DNA from: Microbacterium aurum
GTDB taxonomy: Bacteria > Actinomycetota > Actinomycetes > Actinomycetales > Microbacteriaceae
Direction: 5' to 3'
DNA: 64,000 bases
Assembly: GCF_016907815.1 (NCBI RefSeq)
Contig: NZ_JAFBCQ010000001.1
Coordinates: 1,302,001 to 1,366,000 of the forward strand
In this document: piece by piece, positions 52,073-62,114 of the stretch
Layout: the number at the start of each line of letters is the position of its first letter
How positions within the stretch are numbered: position 1 is the first letter of the stretch
Notes under the pieces: generated by a model
Databases searched by the model: none
What the model was told of the DNA's origin: nothing
Seen by the model: the letters and a program-made list of their open reading frames with translations, nothing else
Translations under genes and position numbers: made by a program

Positions 52073-54310
52073 TCAGTCGACGGCCACCGCGTGGTAGATC
52101 ACGGCCTGGTCGGGGTGGATGCGCGGCGCCGCCACGCCCACGGTCGCGAGCACGTCGCCGCGGAAGCGCGCGCCCGGGAAGCTCACGTCGGCGCGCTCAG
52201 CGCGGTCCCAGTACTCCTGGCTCGCGAGGATCTCGGCGTCGCTCGGCTCGCCCCACCACACGGGCGGGATGAGGCCCGAGGGCAACGTCCCGATGAAGAC
52301 CGGGGCCAGGTCGTACATCCGCTCGGGATCGAGACCGCGCAGCTTCAGCCTCGCCGCAGGCTCGGGGTGGGCAGTGTCGAGCAGCGCGGAGGAGTACAGA
52401 GCCTCCGCGCGATCGGGGGAGACCACACCGTGCACGACCACGCGGGGGTCGGTCGTGTCCATGCGCACGACCTCGCCGCCGAGCAGCAGGTGTCGGTGCC
52501 GCACGTGGAAGTCGATCCAGCGGGCGAGGAGGGCGAGCTCGGCATCCGTCGCCTCGCCGAGGTTCCACTCGATGCCGAGGTGTCCGAAGATCGCCGTGCC
52601 TGCTCGGAAAGACAGGTCCAGGCGGCGCCCCGTCGTGTGCGAGCGGTCCGAGGCGATGTGCGCACCCAGGAACTCCGGCGGCGCGAGCTGCGTCGACCAG
52701 CGCATCATCGACTGCCGGTCGTGCGGGTCGCTGTTGTCCGAGACCCAGATGCGATCGGTCAGCTCGAGCACGCCGAGGTCGACGCGCCCGCCGCCCGACG
52801 AGCACGACTCGATCTCCAGCGTCGGGTGGGCTTCCTTCAGCTCGCGCAGCAGACGGTAGAACGCGCGGGTCTGCTCGTGCACGACGGGGCGGCCTCCGTG
52901 CTCGCGGTCGCCGGCCTCGGTGAGGTCGCGGTTGTGGTCCCACTTGATGTAGTCGATCGCGTACTCGTCGAGCAGCGCGAGCATCTGGCCTTTCACGTGC
53001 TCGTACGCGCCGGGGGCGGCGAGGTTGAGCACGTGCTGCGCGCGGGATTCCACGGGCAGCTCGTCGCGCGCCGCCATGATCCACTCGGGATGCCGCCGGG
53101 CCAGGTCGCTGTCGAGGTTGATCATCTCGGGCTCGAACCACAGGCCGAACTGCATGCCCTTGGCACGCACGTGGTCCACGAGGGGATGCAGCCCGTCGGG
53201 CCACACGTCGGTCGAGACGACCCAGTCGCCGAGACCCGCCCGGTCGGTGCGGCGGTCGCCGAACCACCCGTCGTCGAGCACGAACCGCTCGATGCCGATC
53301 TCTGCGGCCTGGTCGGCCAGTGCGATCAGCTCCGCCGCGTCGTGGCGGAAATACACCGCCTCCCACACGTTCAACGTGACGGGACGATCCGCAGGGCGAT
53401 GCGCGCCGAGCGCGCGCAGGTGGGCGTGGAATCGGTGCGCGACGGCATCCAGTCCGTCCCCGTACGATCCGAAGACCCATGGGGTCTCGTACGCCTCGCC
53501 GCGAGTGAGCACGATCTCGCCGGGCAGCAGAACCTCGCCGCCGCCGATCACCTGCTCACCGGTGTAGACGCGCTCCGCGTAGTGGTGGTGGTTGCCGCTC
53601 CACGCGGTGTGCACGGCCCACACGGGGCCCTGTGCGAATCCGAAGCCGGGCACGCCGACGTGCAGCACGTATGCGCTGTCGGCGCCCGTGCGTCCGCGAC
53701 GGTTCTCCCGCAGATGGATACCGGCCCGCAGCGGGCCGCGCTGGGGGAAGCGCTCGTAGTTGTGCTGACCGGTGAAGTCGAGCACCTCGGTCGCCTCGGC
53801 GGGAAGCGGGAAGCACAGCGACACGTCGTCGACCGTGTAGGCGGCATCCTGCAGGTTCGTGAGGATCGCGCGCGAGCGGACGAGGCCGCTCGGCAGGAGT
53901 TCGAGCTCGAGACGCAGTTCGAGGCGTCCCTGGTCGTCGACCGCGTGGAACACCACGGCTCCGGCGCCGTGCCGGACCACCCCGTCCACGGGGGACCCGT
54001 CGAGCTCGACGCCGGTCACGGCGAACTTCGGCGACCAGCCGCGGCCCGACGCGGATCCCGCGACCCCGGGGCGGCCGGTCCAGCCGGTGTGGTGCTCCGG
54101 CAGCAGCGCGACGCGCGGGGGTGTGTCGACGTTGTTCGATCCGACGACGGGGATGCTGCCGTCGGTCAGCCCGCGCAGGGCGTCGTCGTCGAGTTCGCCG
54201 AGCCGGGCGCCCCAGTGCACGATCGACGGGAGTCGTCCGTGTCGGGCGTCGACCAGGAGGGAGACCTCCGCGTGGGCGAGATGGAGGATGACGTCGGGGG
54301 TCGTGTCCAT
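52073..54310 (-). CDS. Alpha-galactosidase, GH36
   Basis: A 745-residue GH36 enzyme with the N-terminal beta-sandwich, TIM barrel and C-terminal domain. Catalytic nucleophile lies in IDYIKWDHNRD near 455 (family KWD.N) and the acid/base in RIWVSDNSDPHDR near 520; SCSSGGGRVDLGVL is the substrate loop. It hydrolyses alpha-1,6-galactosides such as melibiose and raffinose. No signal peptide, so it acts on imported sugar. Convergent with the ABC operon and part of the same locus. Confidence 0.94.
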   Translation of the reverse strand: MDTTPDVILHLAHAEVSLLVDARHGRLPSIVHWGARLGELDDDALRGLTDGSIPVVGSNNVDTPPRVALLPEHHTGWTGRPGVAGSASGRGWSPKFAVTGVELDGSPVDGVVRHGAGAVVFHAVDDQGRLELRLELELLPSGLVRSRAILTNLQDAAYTVDDVSLCFPLPAEATEVLDFTGQHNYERFPQRGPLRAGIHLRENRRGRTGADSAYVLHVGVPGFGFAQGPVWAVHTAWSGNHHHYAERVYTGEQVIGGGEVLLPGEIVLTRGEAYETPWVFGSYGDGLDAVAHRFHAHLRALGAHRPADRPVTLNVWEAVYFRHDAAELIALADQAAEIGIERFVLDDGWFGDRRTDRAGLGDWVVSTDVWPDGLHPLVDHVRAKGMQFGLWFEPEMINLDSDLARRHPEWIMAARDELPVESRAQHVLNLAAPGAYEHVKGQMLALLDEYAIDYIKWDHNRDLTEAGDREHGGRPVVHEQTRAFYRLLRELKEAHPTLEIESCSSGGGRVDLGVLELTDRIWVSDNSDPHDRQSMMRWSTQLAPPEFLGAHIASDRSHTTGRRLDLSFRAGTAIFGHLGIEWNLGEATDAELALLARWIDFHVRHRHLLLGGEVVRMDTTDPRVVVHGVVSPDRAEALYSSALLDTAHPEPAARLKLRGLDPERMYDLAPVFIGTLPSGLIPPVWWGEPSDAEILASQEYWDRAERADVSFPGARFRGDVLATVGVAAPRIHPDQAVIYHAVAVD

Positions 54311-54375
54311 AGACCGCCCATTCTCCCATATCGCGCCCGTGCCGACAGCGCGGGGCAGGTCATAGTGTGTGATCC

Positions 54376-56351
54376 ATGGATGCCGCGACCGACGTCGACG
54401 CCCCGCCCGCGCCCGTAGATCCCCGCGTCGGCCTGTCCGCCGCCGAGGTTGCCGAGCGCGTCTCCGCCGGCCGCACGAACGCCTTCGTGTCGGATTGGAG
54501 TCGGAGCGTCTGGAACATCGTCCGGGCCAACGTCTTCACGCTCTTCAACGCGATCGTCGGCGCCTGCTTCCTCATCCTGCTGCTGCGCCCGCGTGCTCGC
54601 GGACCCCTTCCCCGACGCGGACCGGCTGCGACCGACCGCCACCATCCCGTTCTCGTCCGCCCGCAAATGGAGCGCGGTTTCCGAGGCGGGCGGCACCTGG
54701 GTCATGGGAGCCCCCGAGATGGTCTTCGGTGACGCCGCCACCGACGACACCGGCGACTTCGGCCGCCGGGTCACCGAGCTCGCGGCGACCGGCCGGCGCA
54801 CCCTTGTGCTCGCGCACGCCCCGGCATCCCTCACCCCCGCCGAGGCCGAGGCCGAGACCCTGCCGGCCGGCCTCGTCCCGGTCGTGCTGCTGACCTTCCG
54901 CGAGCAGATCCGCCCCGATGCCGCCCAGACGCTGGAGTACGTCCGGGAGCAGGGCGTCAGCATCCGGATCATCTCGGGCGACAACCCCCGCACCGTCGCC
55001 GCCATCGCGCGGGAAGTGGGGCTGGACGTCGCGGAGGGCTACGACGCGCGCACACTCCCCACCGACGAGGCGGAGCTCGGCGAGATCCTCGACGCGCACG
55101 AGGTGTTCGGGCGGGTCACGCCCGAGCAGAAGAAGGGATGGTCACCGCGCTGCAGGCCCGCGGCCACACCGTCGCCATGACCGGCGACGGGGTCAACGAC
55201 GCGCTCGCGATCAAGACGGCCGACATCGGCATCGCAATGAACTCCGGGGCGGCCGCCACGAAGGCCGTCGCCCGGCTGGTGCTGCTGGACGGCCAGTTCT
55301 CGCACCTGCCGGCCGTCGTCGCGCAGGGACGCCAGGTGATCGCCAACATCGAGCGCGTCTCGATGCTGTTCCTCACCAAGACCGTCTACGCGACGACGCT
55401 GGCCGTCGTCTTCGGCGCGCTGCTGCTGGAGTTCCCGTTCCTGCCCCGGCAGCTGTCCATCACCGACGGGCTCACGATCGGCATCCCGGCGTTCTTCCTC
55501 GCGCTCATGCCGAACGCGCGCCGCTACGTGCCCGCTTCCTGCCGCGGTCACTGTCGTTCGCCGTGCCGGCGGGGCTCATCATCGCGACGGGACTCACGAC
55601 CTACTCGCTGCTCGCGCGCAGTCTCGAGGTGCCGCAGCCGCAGCTGCGCACCGGGACCACGATCATCCTCGCGATCGTGGGCATCTGGGTGCTCGCGGTG
55701 CTCTCGCGCCCGCTCAACCGCTACAAGGTGCTGATCGTCGGGGCGATGTTCGTCGGGCTCGTCATCATCTTCACCGTGCCGCTGTCGACGGCCTTCTTCG
55801 ATCTGCGCGACCCGGGGGAGGATGCCGCGGTGCTGCTGACCCTCGTCGCGATCCCGATGATCGCGGCCATCGAGGTCGTGCGCTTCTTCCACCGGCGCTT
55901 CCTCACCCGGGCACTGGCCGCCGCGGGCCTCGACAGCGCCGCCGCACCCGCCCCGACGCCGCCGGCGATCACCGTCGCCGCCGTGCTCGCGTACGTCGCT
56001 GCCCTCGCGGCGACGGGGCTCGGGCTGATCGTGCTGCTCGCGCGCTACGACGTGCCCGACGACGACGTCCTGCGGGTGTCGCTGCTCGGTGCCGGCATCG
56101 CCCTGTTCGGCCTCATGATCCTCGCGGCGGCGGCGGGCATGCGGCGCGGCAGCGGTCTGTCGCGGCTGCTGGTGAGCGTGTACCTCCTGATCGTGGTCGG
56201 CCTCACCGTGCTGGTGCTCGCCGACAGCCGCCTGTCGAACCTGTGGGCGACCGGGGTCGCGGTGATCGGCGTCGTGGCGATCGTGCTGCTGTGGCTGCCC
56301 CCGGCGTCGCGATTCTTCTCCCGCCTGCGCGACTCGTCGATGACAGCCTGA
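54376..56351 (+). pseudogene. Cation-translocating P-type ATPase, degraded
   Basis: Fragments of one ATPase lie in changing frames: residues up to the second helix (NIVRANVFTLFNAIVGACFL) from 54376; then about 54590-55135 in another frame with PFSSARKWSAV and SGDNPRTVAAIAREVG; then MVTALQARGHTVAMTGDGVN from 55138; then LPRSLSFAVPAGLIIATG from about 55535 to 56351. The actuator domain (TGES) and the phosphorylated DKTGT are missing, so roughly 250-350 residues were deleted at about 54585, plus two frameshifts near 55135 and 55535. It cannot pump ions. CtpE-like by style. TAGTGT ends seven bases before the original ATG. Confidence 0.9.
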
Positions 56352-56395
56352 GCGGGTGAGGCGCGGGCGTACCGGCGCAGAGTCGGCGCGCTGGC

Positions 56396-57067
56396 TCAGT
56401 CGGTGCAGGCCAGGCCTCGCCGGAGCGAGGTCATGAGGTCGATCTCGGCGGACTGGGTGTCGATGACGCCCTGCGCGACCTGCAGCGCGCGCGGCTCGGA
56501 CCCCAGCTGCAGCAGCGCCTGCGCCATCGGGAGCGCGCCCTCGTGGTGGCGGATCATGAGCGCGAGGAACGTGCAGTCCGCCGCCGTGCCGGTCTCGGCG
56601 CGCATCGCGGCGAGTTCCGCGGGGCTCGCCATCCCCATCTGCGTCAGCAGCTCCGCTTCGGATGCCCCGGGAGTCGCGACGTGCTGGTGGGCCGTGTCCG
56701 CGGCATCCATCCACGCCATCAGCGGCCCGCCGGACTGCGGCAGGTTCCACTTCACGAGCCAGTCGTAGAACTCGCCCTTCTGCGCGGACTGCGTGGTCGC
56801 GATGTCGTAGGCGAGAACGCGCACGTCGGGGTTCTCGGTGGTGCGGTAGATGTCCATCGCCATTTCGACCGCCTGACCGTGGTGCACCTGCATGTCGCGG
56901 GCGAATCCCGCCTCGGGGGAGTCGCTCGTGGGCACCGTGCCCGCCCCCAGCGCGCCGAAGGTCGAGAACCGGCCGATCGCGAACGCGACGCCCGCCACGG
57001 CGACGACGACGAGCAGCACCGCCCACCAGGGCGGGAGGGTGCGGCGGTCGCCGTCGAGGTCGGTCAC
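56396..57067 (-). CDS. DUF305 membrane-anchored protein
   Basis: A 223-residue protein with one N-terminal helix (WWAVLLVVVAVAGVAFAIG) and an external ferritin-like DUF305 domain; paired His motifs QVHHGQAVEMA near 65 and MIRHHEGALPMA near 177 suggest metal (often copper) binding. GTG overlaps the DUF3105 stop (GTGA on the minus strand). The pair is common in actinobacteria. Confidence 0.88.
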   Translation of the reverse strand: MTDLDGDRRTLPPWWAVLLVVVAVAGVAFAIGRFSTFGALGAGTVPTSDSPEAGFARDMQVHHGQAVEMAMDIYRTTENPDVRVLAYDIATTQSAQKGEFYDWLVKWNLPQSGGPLMAWMDAADTAHQHVATPGASEAELLTQMGMASPAELAAMRAETGTAADCTFLALMIRHHEGALPMAQALLQLGSEPRALQVAQGVIDTQSAEIDLMTSLRRGLACTD

Positions 57068-57771
57068 GACTGCTTGCCGGGCCCGTCGATCGCGCCCGTG
57101 CACGCGGCACCCGGCTCGGGCACGTTCTGGTTGCGCCAGTACTCCTCGAAGAACTCCGGAATGCGGGTGTCGGAGGCGCGCTCGAGCTGCAGCTGCGCGT
57201 TCCACGCGCTCAGCACGATGGGCGACGGCAGCCCCTCGTAGGGGGAGAGGATCACGTACGTCGACGGCAGGTGCGACGTCAGCTCGTCGAGCTCGGCGCC
57301 CGACATCTGCGCCTGGTCGTACGTCACCCAGACGGCGCCGTGCTCGAGGGAGTGGACCGCGTTCTCGTTCTGCTGCGGCTGGTCGTAGATGCCGCAGTTC
57401 AGCCAGTACTGGTTGTGCGGGCCGCCCGCCGGCGGGTTCTGCGGGTAGTCGACGGTGCCCGCGACGTGCTGCGTCTCGTTCGTGAACGTCTCGACGCCCT
57501 CGATCTCGGCGCCGGTGCCGCCGGCCTCGTAGGTGACCTTCTTCGGCGCGAAGATGACGGATGCCGCGATCAGCGCGACCACGGCGAGACCCGCCGTGAC
57601 GCCGACCACCCACCAGGTCAGCCGGCTGCGGCGGCGCTTGGCGAGCTGGCGCTGGTACTCAGCGAGCTTCTCCTGCTTCTGCTGCTCGCGCTGCTGCTTG
57701 ACGGACAGCTCGATCTTGGCCTGCGTGGCGGGGTTGCCGCTGGAGCGCTTGCCGGAGGACGTCGGGGTCAT
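57064..57771 (-). CDS. DUF3105 membrane-anchored protein
   Basis: A 235-residue protein: Lys/Gln-rich cytoplasmic N-terminus with coiled-coil character (SVKQQREQQKQEKLAEYQRQ), one helix near 55-75, and an external DUF3105 domain with PPAGGPHNQYWLNCGIYD and SLEHGAVWVTYD. Function unknown; the conserved His and Cys may bind metal with the DUF305 partner. ATG 57771 selected over an upstream frame extension. Confidence 0.86.
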   Translation of the reverse strand: MTPTSSGKRSSGNPATQAKIELSVKQQREQQKQEKLAEYQRQLAKRRRSRLTWWVVGVTAGLAVVALIAASVIFAPKKVTYEAGGTGAEIEGVETFTNETQHVAGTVDYPQNPPAGGPHNQYWLNCGIYDQPQQNENAVHSLEHGAVWVTYDQAQMSGAELDELTSHLPSTYVILSPYEGLPSPIVLSAWNAQLQLERASDTRIPEFFEEYWRNQNVPEPGAACTGAIDGPGKQS

Positions 57772-57959
57772 GTGCGTGATCTCGGCTCGGGGACGGGAAG
57801 GCGCTCCGCCGTGCGGAGGCACCCCTCGAGTCTATGCGGCCGCATGGGAGGAGAGGCTGGGAAAGCGCTAGACTCAGCCTCTGCCCCGAATCGTTTCGAG
57901 CCGTTCCCGCGCTCCCCGATCCGGCAGCCCCCGCCTCTCCCCACGAACGTCTGGACACC

Positions 57960-59297
57960 GTGCGCGACACCGCATCGATCCCCACCGTCAGCCCCGACCA
58001 GCGCGCCGGCGCCGCCCGCACGGGCGCCATCCGCACCCTGGGCGCCAACCCGGCCACCGCGCCGATCGTCCTGCACCCCGGTGACGCCATCTCCACCGCG
58101 CGGCGCGTTGTCTACATCATCCTGCTGGGCGCGCTCACCGCCCTCGGCCCCTTCACGATCGACCTGTATCTGCCGGCCTTCCCGGTGCTGCAGGAGGACT
58201 TCCACACCACGGCCGCCGCGATCCAGCTGACCCTCACCGGCACCATGATCGGGTTCGCGCTCGGCCAGCTCGTCGTCGGTCCCCTCAGCGACAAGGTCGG
58301 CCGTCGCGTGCCGCTGCTGGCCGTCACGGCGCTGCACGTGGTGGCCAGCGTCGCGGCCGCGCTCGCCCCGACGCTCGAGCTGCTCACCGTCGCTCGCGTC
58401 TTCATGGGCGTCGGCGCCGCCGCCGGCGGCGTGGTCGCCATGGCGATCGTGCGCGACCTGTTCGGCGGCCGGCGGCTCGTCGTCATGCTGAGCCGGCTCG
58501 CCCTCGTCTCCGGCGTCGCGCCCGTCGTCGCACCGCTCATCGGATCGGCGCTCCTCGCCGTCATGCCCTGGCGCGGGATCTTCGTCGTGCTCGCGATCTA
58601 CGGCGTCGTCATGCTCGTCTCCGCCATCGCGCTCGTCCCCGAGACCCTCCCGAAGGCGCGGCGGCAGGACAGTGGCGGGGCCACGGTGCTGCAGCGGTAC
58701 AAGAGCGTGTTCAGCGACCGGGTGTTCATCGGCGTGCTCATCATCGGCGGCATGACCTTCAGCGGACTGTTCTCCTACCTGTCGGCCTCGCCGTTCCTCT
58801 TCCAGGAGGGCTACGGCTTCGACGCGCAGCAGTACGGTCTGCTGTTCGCCGTCAACTCCCTCGGCGTCGTCCTCGGCGTGCAGACGGCGTCGCGGCTCGC
58901 GGCGCGCTTCGGTCCGCAGTGGGTGCTCGCCTGCTCCACCGCGGTGCTCGTGCTCGCGGCATCCGCCATCATGGCGACCGACGCGCTGGGATTCGGAGTG
59001 TGGGGGACGATGGTGCCGCTGTTCGTGTTCATGACCGCATGCGGCTTCACGTTCCCGTGCGTGCAGGTGCTCGCGCTCGATCGCCACGGGAAGGCCGCCG
59101 GGACCGCGGCATCCGTCATCGGCGCCGTGAACTTCGGGGTCGCGGGCATCATCACCCCGCTCGTCGGCGCCCTGTCGGAGGGGGCGGGGATCACCGCCAC
59201 GACGATGGCGATCGTCATGGCCGGATGCGGCGTCGTCGCGGTGCTGTCGCTGTGGTTCGTCGTGCGCCCGCGGACCGTGGAGCGTCTCGCGCCCTGA
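57960..59297 (+). CDS. MFS transporter, Bcr/CflA drug-resistance subfamily
   Basis: A 445-residue 12-helix antiporter: TALGPFTIDLYLPAFPVLQ near 59 is the Bcr/CflA signature, then GQLVVGPLSDKVGRR (motif A) and RVFMGVGAAAGGVVAMAIVR. Probable export of bicyclomycin-like drugs, chloramphenicol or sulfonamides. GTG start at 57960 is moderately supported; the frame is open to 57834. Confidence 0.9.
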   Translation: MRDTASIPTVSPDQRAGAARTGAIRTLGANPATAPIVLHPGDAISTARRVVYIILLGALTALGPFTIDLYLPAFPVLQEDFHTTAAAIQLTLTGTMIGFALGQLVVGPLSDKVGRRVPLLAVTALHVVASVAAALAPTLELLTVARVFMGVGAAAGGVVAMAIVRDLFGGRRLVVMLSRLALVSGVAPVVAPLIGSALLAVMPWRGIFVVLAIYGVVMLVSAIALVPETLPKARRQDSGGATVLQRYKSVFSDRVFIGVLIIGGMTFSGLFSYLSASPFLFQEGYGFDAQQYGLLFAVNSLGVVLGVQTASRLAARFGPQWVLACSTAVLVLAASAIMATDALGFGVWGTMVPLFVFMTACGFTFPCVQVLALDRHGKAAGTAASVIGAVNFGVAGIITPLVGALSEGAGITATTMAIVMAGCGVVAVLSLWFVVRPRTVERLAP

Positions 59298-59354
59298 CGG
59301 GCACCCGCGGCGCGGGGTCGGCGCGGTGCGGACGCCGTCAGGCATGATGGGGCG

Positions 59355-60041
59355 ATGCGCCCGCCGATCGACGACGACCTCATCACGACACGCCTGCAGC
59401 GCCTCGTCATCGGGGTGGTGCTCATCGCCGCGACGGTCGGCCTCGGCATCCTCATCGCCCTCGAGGCCGACGTCGACGTCGACGACTGGTGGAACGGCTT
59501 CGTCTCGACCTTCGCGTTCCTGCAGCCGTTCTCCCTCGCGCTGAACTTCCTCGGCGGCGGGTGGTTCGCGACCTTCGTCGTGCCGCTGGGCGGCGCCGCC
59601 GTGATGCTGGTGCTGCGCCGTCCGTGGGGCGCCGTGTTCGTGCTGGCGGCGTCGGCGGGAAGCGCGCTGGTGGTGCAGGTGATCAAGGGGATGTTCGGTC
59701 GCGCGCGCCCGGAAGACATGATCGTCGTCTCGGATCACGGCTCCTTCCCCTCGGGGCACACCGCCAACGCCGCCACCATCGCGACGATCGCCGTCGTGCT
59801 GTTCCCGCGGATCTGGGTGGCCGTGATCGGCGCTGCGTGGATCTTCGCGATGGCGTTCAGTCGCACGCAGGTGCACGCCCACTGGCTGAGCGACACGGTC
59901 GGGGGGACGTTGGCGGGGATCGGTGCGGCGCTCGTGGTGGCCGGCGCGTTCACGGTCGTGCTGGAGCGGGAACGGGCGCGGGCGGATGCCGGGGGTCGGC
60001 GCGTCGGGGCGCCGGCCGCCCCCGCGGCACGACAGGCGTGA
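59355..60041 (+). CDS. PAP2-family membrane phosphatase
   Basis: A 228-residue integral membrane phosphatase. The three PAP2 motifs are intact: KGMFGRARPED near 114, PSGHTANAA near 134 and SRTQVHAHWLSD near 173. Candidates are phosphatidic acid, PG-phosphate or undecaprenyl-diphosphate phosphatase. CATGAT six bases before the ATG (leaderless). Confidence 0.92.
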   Translation: MRPPIDDDLITTRLQRLVIGVVLIAATVGLGILIALEADVDVDDWWNGFVSTFAFLQPFSLALNFLGGGWFATFVVPLGGAAVMLVLRRPWGAVFVLAASAGSALVVQVIKGMFGRARPEDMIVVSDHGSFPSGHTANAATIATIAVVLFPRIWVAVIGAAWIFAMAFSRTQVHAHWLSDTVGGTLAGIGAALVVAGAFTVVLERERARADAGGRRVGAPAAPAARQA

Positions 60042-60061
60042 ACGGCGGCGGGGTCGCTCGC

Positions 60062-60067
60062 TAGGCT
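60062..60067 (+). promoter_or_regulatory. -10 element of leaderless HerA-like gene
   Basis: TAGGCT, six bases (GACGCC), ATG at 60074. Confidence 0.6.
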
Positions 60068-60073
60068 GACGCC

Positions 60074-62011
60074 ATGAGCGCTCCCGATGACGCGGAACTG
60101 GCCCGACTGCAGGCCGAAGCCGAGGCGGCGGAAGCCGCACTGAAGCTCGCACAGGCCAAGGCGGCGCTCGCCGCGGCCCAGGCCGCGCGGGCGGCGGCGG
60201 GTGGTTCGGCGGCGGATGCCGGTGGTTCGGAGGCGGCGGCGGCGGATGCCGGTGCGGCCGATTCCGAGGAGAAAACGGATGCCGAGGACGATATCCCGGC
60301 ATCCGCTCCTCGGAATCCGCCATCTCCTCGGAATGTGACGCCGGATGCCGAGGCGCCGGCATCCGCCGCCAGCCCGACCGGACCGCTCGACGCGGACGAG
60401 GTCGCGGCGGTGGTCGCCGGCTACACGTTCGAGGGGGCGACTCTGGACCTCGGCGCTCTCATGAACACGGAGCCGGTGCCGACGGCGCAGATCCGCATTC
60501 CGCTCGCGATGATGAACCGGCACGGGCTCGTCGCCGGAGCGACCGGCACGGGCAAGACCCGCACCCTGCAGGGACTTGCCGAGCAGCTGGCCGAGAAGGG
60601 CGTTCCGGTCTTCGCCGCCGACATCAAGGGCGACCTCTCCGGTGTCGCCACGCCGGGGGAGCCGAGCGACAAGCTCCTCGCCCGCACGCAGGCGATCGGC
60701 CAGGACTGGAAGCCCACGGCATCCGTCACGGAGTACTTCGCTCTCGGCGGCATCGGCAAGGGTGTGCCGGTGCGGGCGACGGTGTCGGGGTTCGGGCCGC
60801 TGCTGCTGAGCAAAGTGCTGGGGCTCAACGCGACGCAGGAGTCGAGCCTCGGACTGGTGTTCCACTACGCCGACGCCAACGGGCTCGCGCTCGTCGACCT
60901 GTCGGACCTCCGCGCCGTGCTCACGTACCTCACGAGCGACGAGGGCAAGGCGGAGCTGAAGACGCTCGGCGGGCTGTCCGCCGCGACGGCCGGGGTGATC
61001 CTGCGGGAGCTCATCACGTTCGCCGACGACGGGGCCGACGTGTTCTTCGGCGAGCCGGAGTTCGACGTCCGCGACTTCTTGCGCACCGCCCCCGACGGGC
61101 GCGGCGTGCTGTCGCTGCTGGAGGTGCCGGGCATCGCCGACAAGCCCGCGCTGTTCTCGACCTTCCTCATGTACCTGCTCGCGGAGCTGTTCGAGATCCT
61201 CCCGGAGGTCGGCGACGCCGACAAGCCGAAGCTCGTGTTCTTCTTCGACGAGGCGCACCTGCTGTTCAAGGACGCGTCGAAGGACTTCCTCGCGGCGATC
61301 ACGCAGACGGTCCGCCTCATCCGCTCGAAGGGCGTCGGGGTGTTCTTCGTGACGCAGACGCCGAAGGACGTGCCCTCCGACGTGCTCGCCCAGCTCGGGT
61401 CGCGCGTGCAGCACGCGCTGCGCGCGTTCACCCCCGACGATGCGAAGGCGCTGCGCGCGACGGTCGGCACGTACCCGAAGAGCGGGTACGACCTGGAGCG
61501 GGTGCTGCAGGAGCTCGGCACGGGCGAGGCGATCGTCACCGTCATGAGCGAGAAGGGCGCCCCGACACCCGTCGCGTGGACCCGGCTGCGGGCGCCGCAG
61601 GGGCTGATGTCGCCGACGCCCGACCCCGACATCCAGCGGGCCGTGCACGCGTCGCCGCTGCTCGCGAAGTACGGCACGGCGATCGACCGGGAGTCGGCGC
61701 GCGAGATCCTCACCGCGAAGATGAACGCCGCCGCCGAGGCGGAGGCCGCCGAGGAGGCGGCGGCCGCGAAGGCGAAGGCGGATGCCGAGTACGCCAAGCA
61801 GCAGGCCGCGATCGCGAAGGCCGACGCCGCCGCCGAGAAGGAGCGGCAGAAGGAGTACGACCGGCTGATGAAGGCGTCCGGCGGTACGTCGCGCACGCGG
61901 ACGACCCGCAAGGCCGAGAAGTCGCCCATCGAGCAGGTGCTCGGGTCGAAGGCGACGCAGACGATCCTGACCTCCGTCATCCGCGGCATGTTCGGCACCG
62001 GCCGGCGCTGA
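60074..62011 (+). CDS. HerA-like ATPase (DUF853)
   Basis: A 645-residue FtsK/HerA superfamily ATPase. A coiled coil (ELARLQAEAEAAEAALKLAQ) opens the protein, a low-complexity Ala/Gly/Asp region to about 105, then Walker A AGATGTGKTRTLQG near 155 and Walker B KLVFFFDEAHLLF near 385; QTVRLIRSKGVGVFFVTQTP carries the sensor. A second coiled coil near 560-600. Bacterial role undefined; archaeal HerA works with NurA in end resection, but no nurA is adjacent. Confidence 0.9.
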   Translation: MSAPDDAELARLQAEAEAAEAALKLAQAKAALAAAQAARAAAGGSAADAGGSEAAAADAGAADSEEKTDAEDDIPASAPRNPPSPRNVTPDAEAPASAASPTGPLDADEVAAVVAGYTFEGATLDLGALMNTEPVPTAQIRIPLAMMNRHGLVAGATGTGKTRTLQGLAEQLAEKGVPVFAADIKGDLSGVATPGEPSDKLLARTQAIGQDWKPTASVTEYFALGGIGKGVPVRATVSGFGPLLLSKVLGLNATQESSLGLVFHYADANGLALVDLSDLRAVLTYLTSDEGKAELKTLGGLSAATAGVILRELITFADDGADVFFGEPEFDVRDFLRTAPDGRGVLSLLEVPGIADKPALFSTFLMYLLAELFEILPEVGDADKPKLVFFFDEAHLLFKDASKDFLAAITQTVRLIRSKGVGVFFVTQTPKDVPSDVLAQLGSRVQHALRAFTPDDAKALRATVGTYPKSGYDLERVLQELGTGEAIVTVMSEKGAPTPVAWTRLRAPQGLMSPTPDPDIQRAVHASPLLAKYGTAIDRESAREILTAKMNAAAEAEAAEEAAAAKAKADAEYAKQQAAIAKADAAAEKERQKEYDRLMKASGGTSRTRTTRKAEKSPIEQVLGSKATQTILTSVIRGMFGTGRR

Positions 62012-62114
62012 CGCGCCGCGGCGCGGCGGCGTGGCGCCCCCGCCGCCTACCTCGCGCGTGCCGACCGCGCAAGCCACTCGTCCGGGCGCCGGCGGCGCGC
62101 TTACGCTCGCAGTC

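Noticed and set aside
52031..54418. 795-codon open frame on the plus strand
   Set aside because: Antisense to the well-supported GH36 alpha-galactosidase; low-complexity composition.
57768..60362. 864-codon open frame on the minus strand
   Set aside because: Antisense to the Bcr-type MFS and PAP2 genes, which have intact family motifs.
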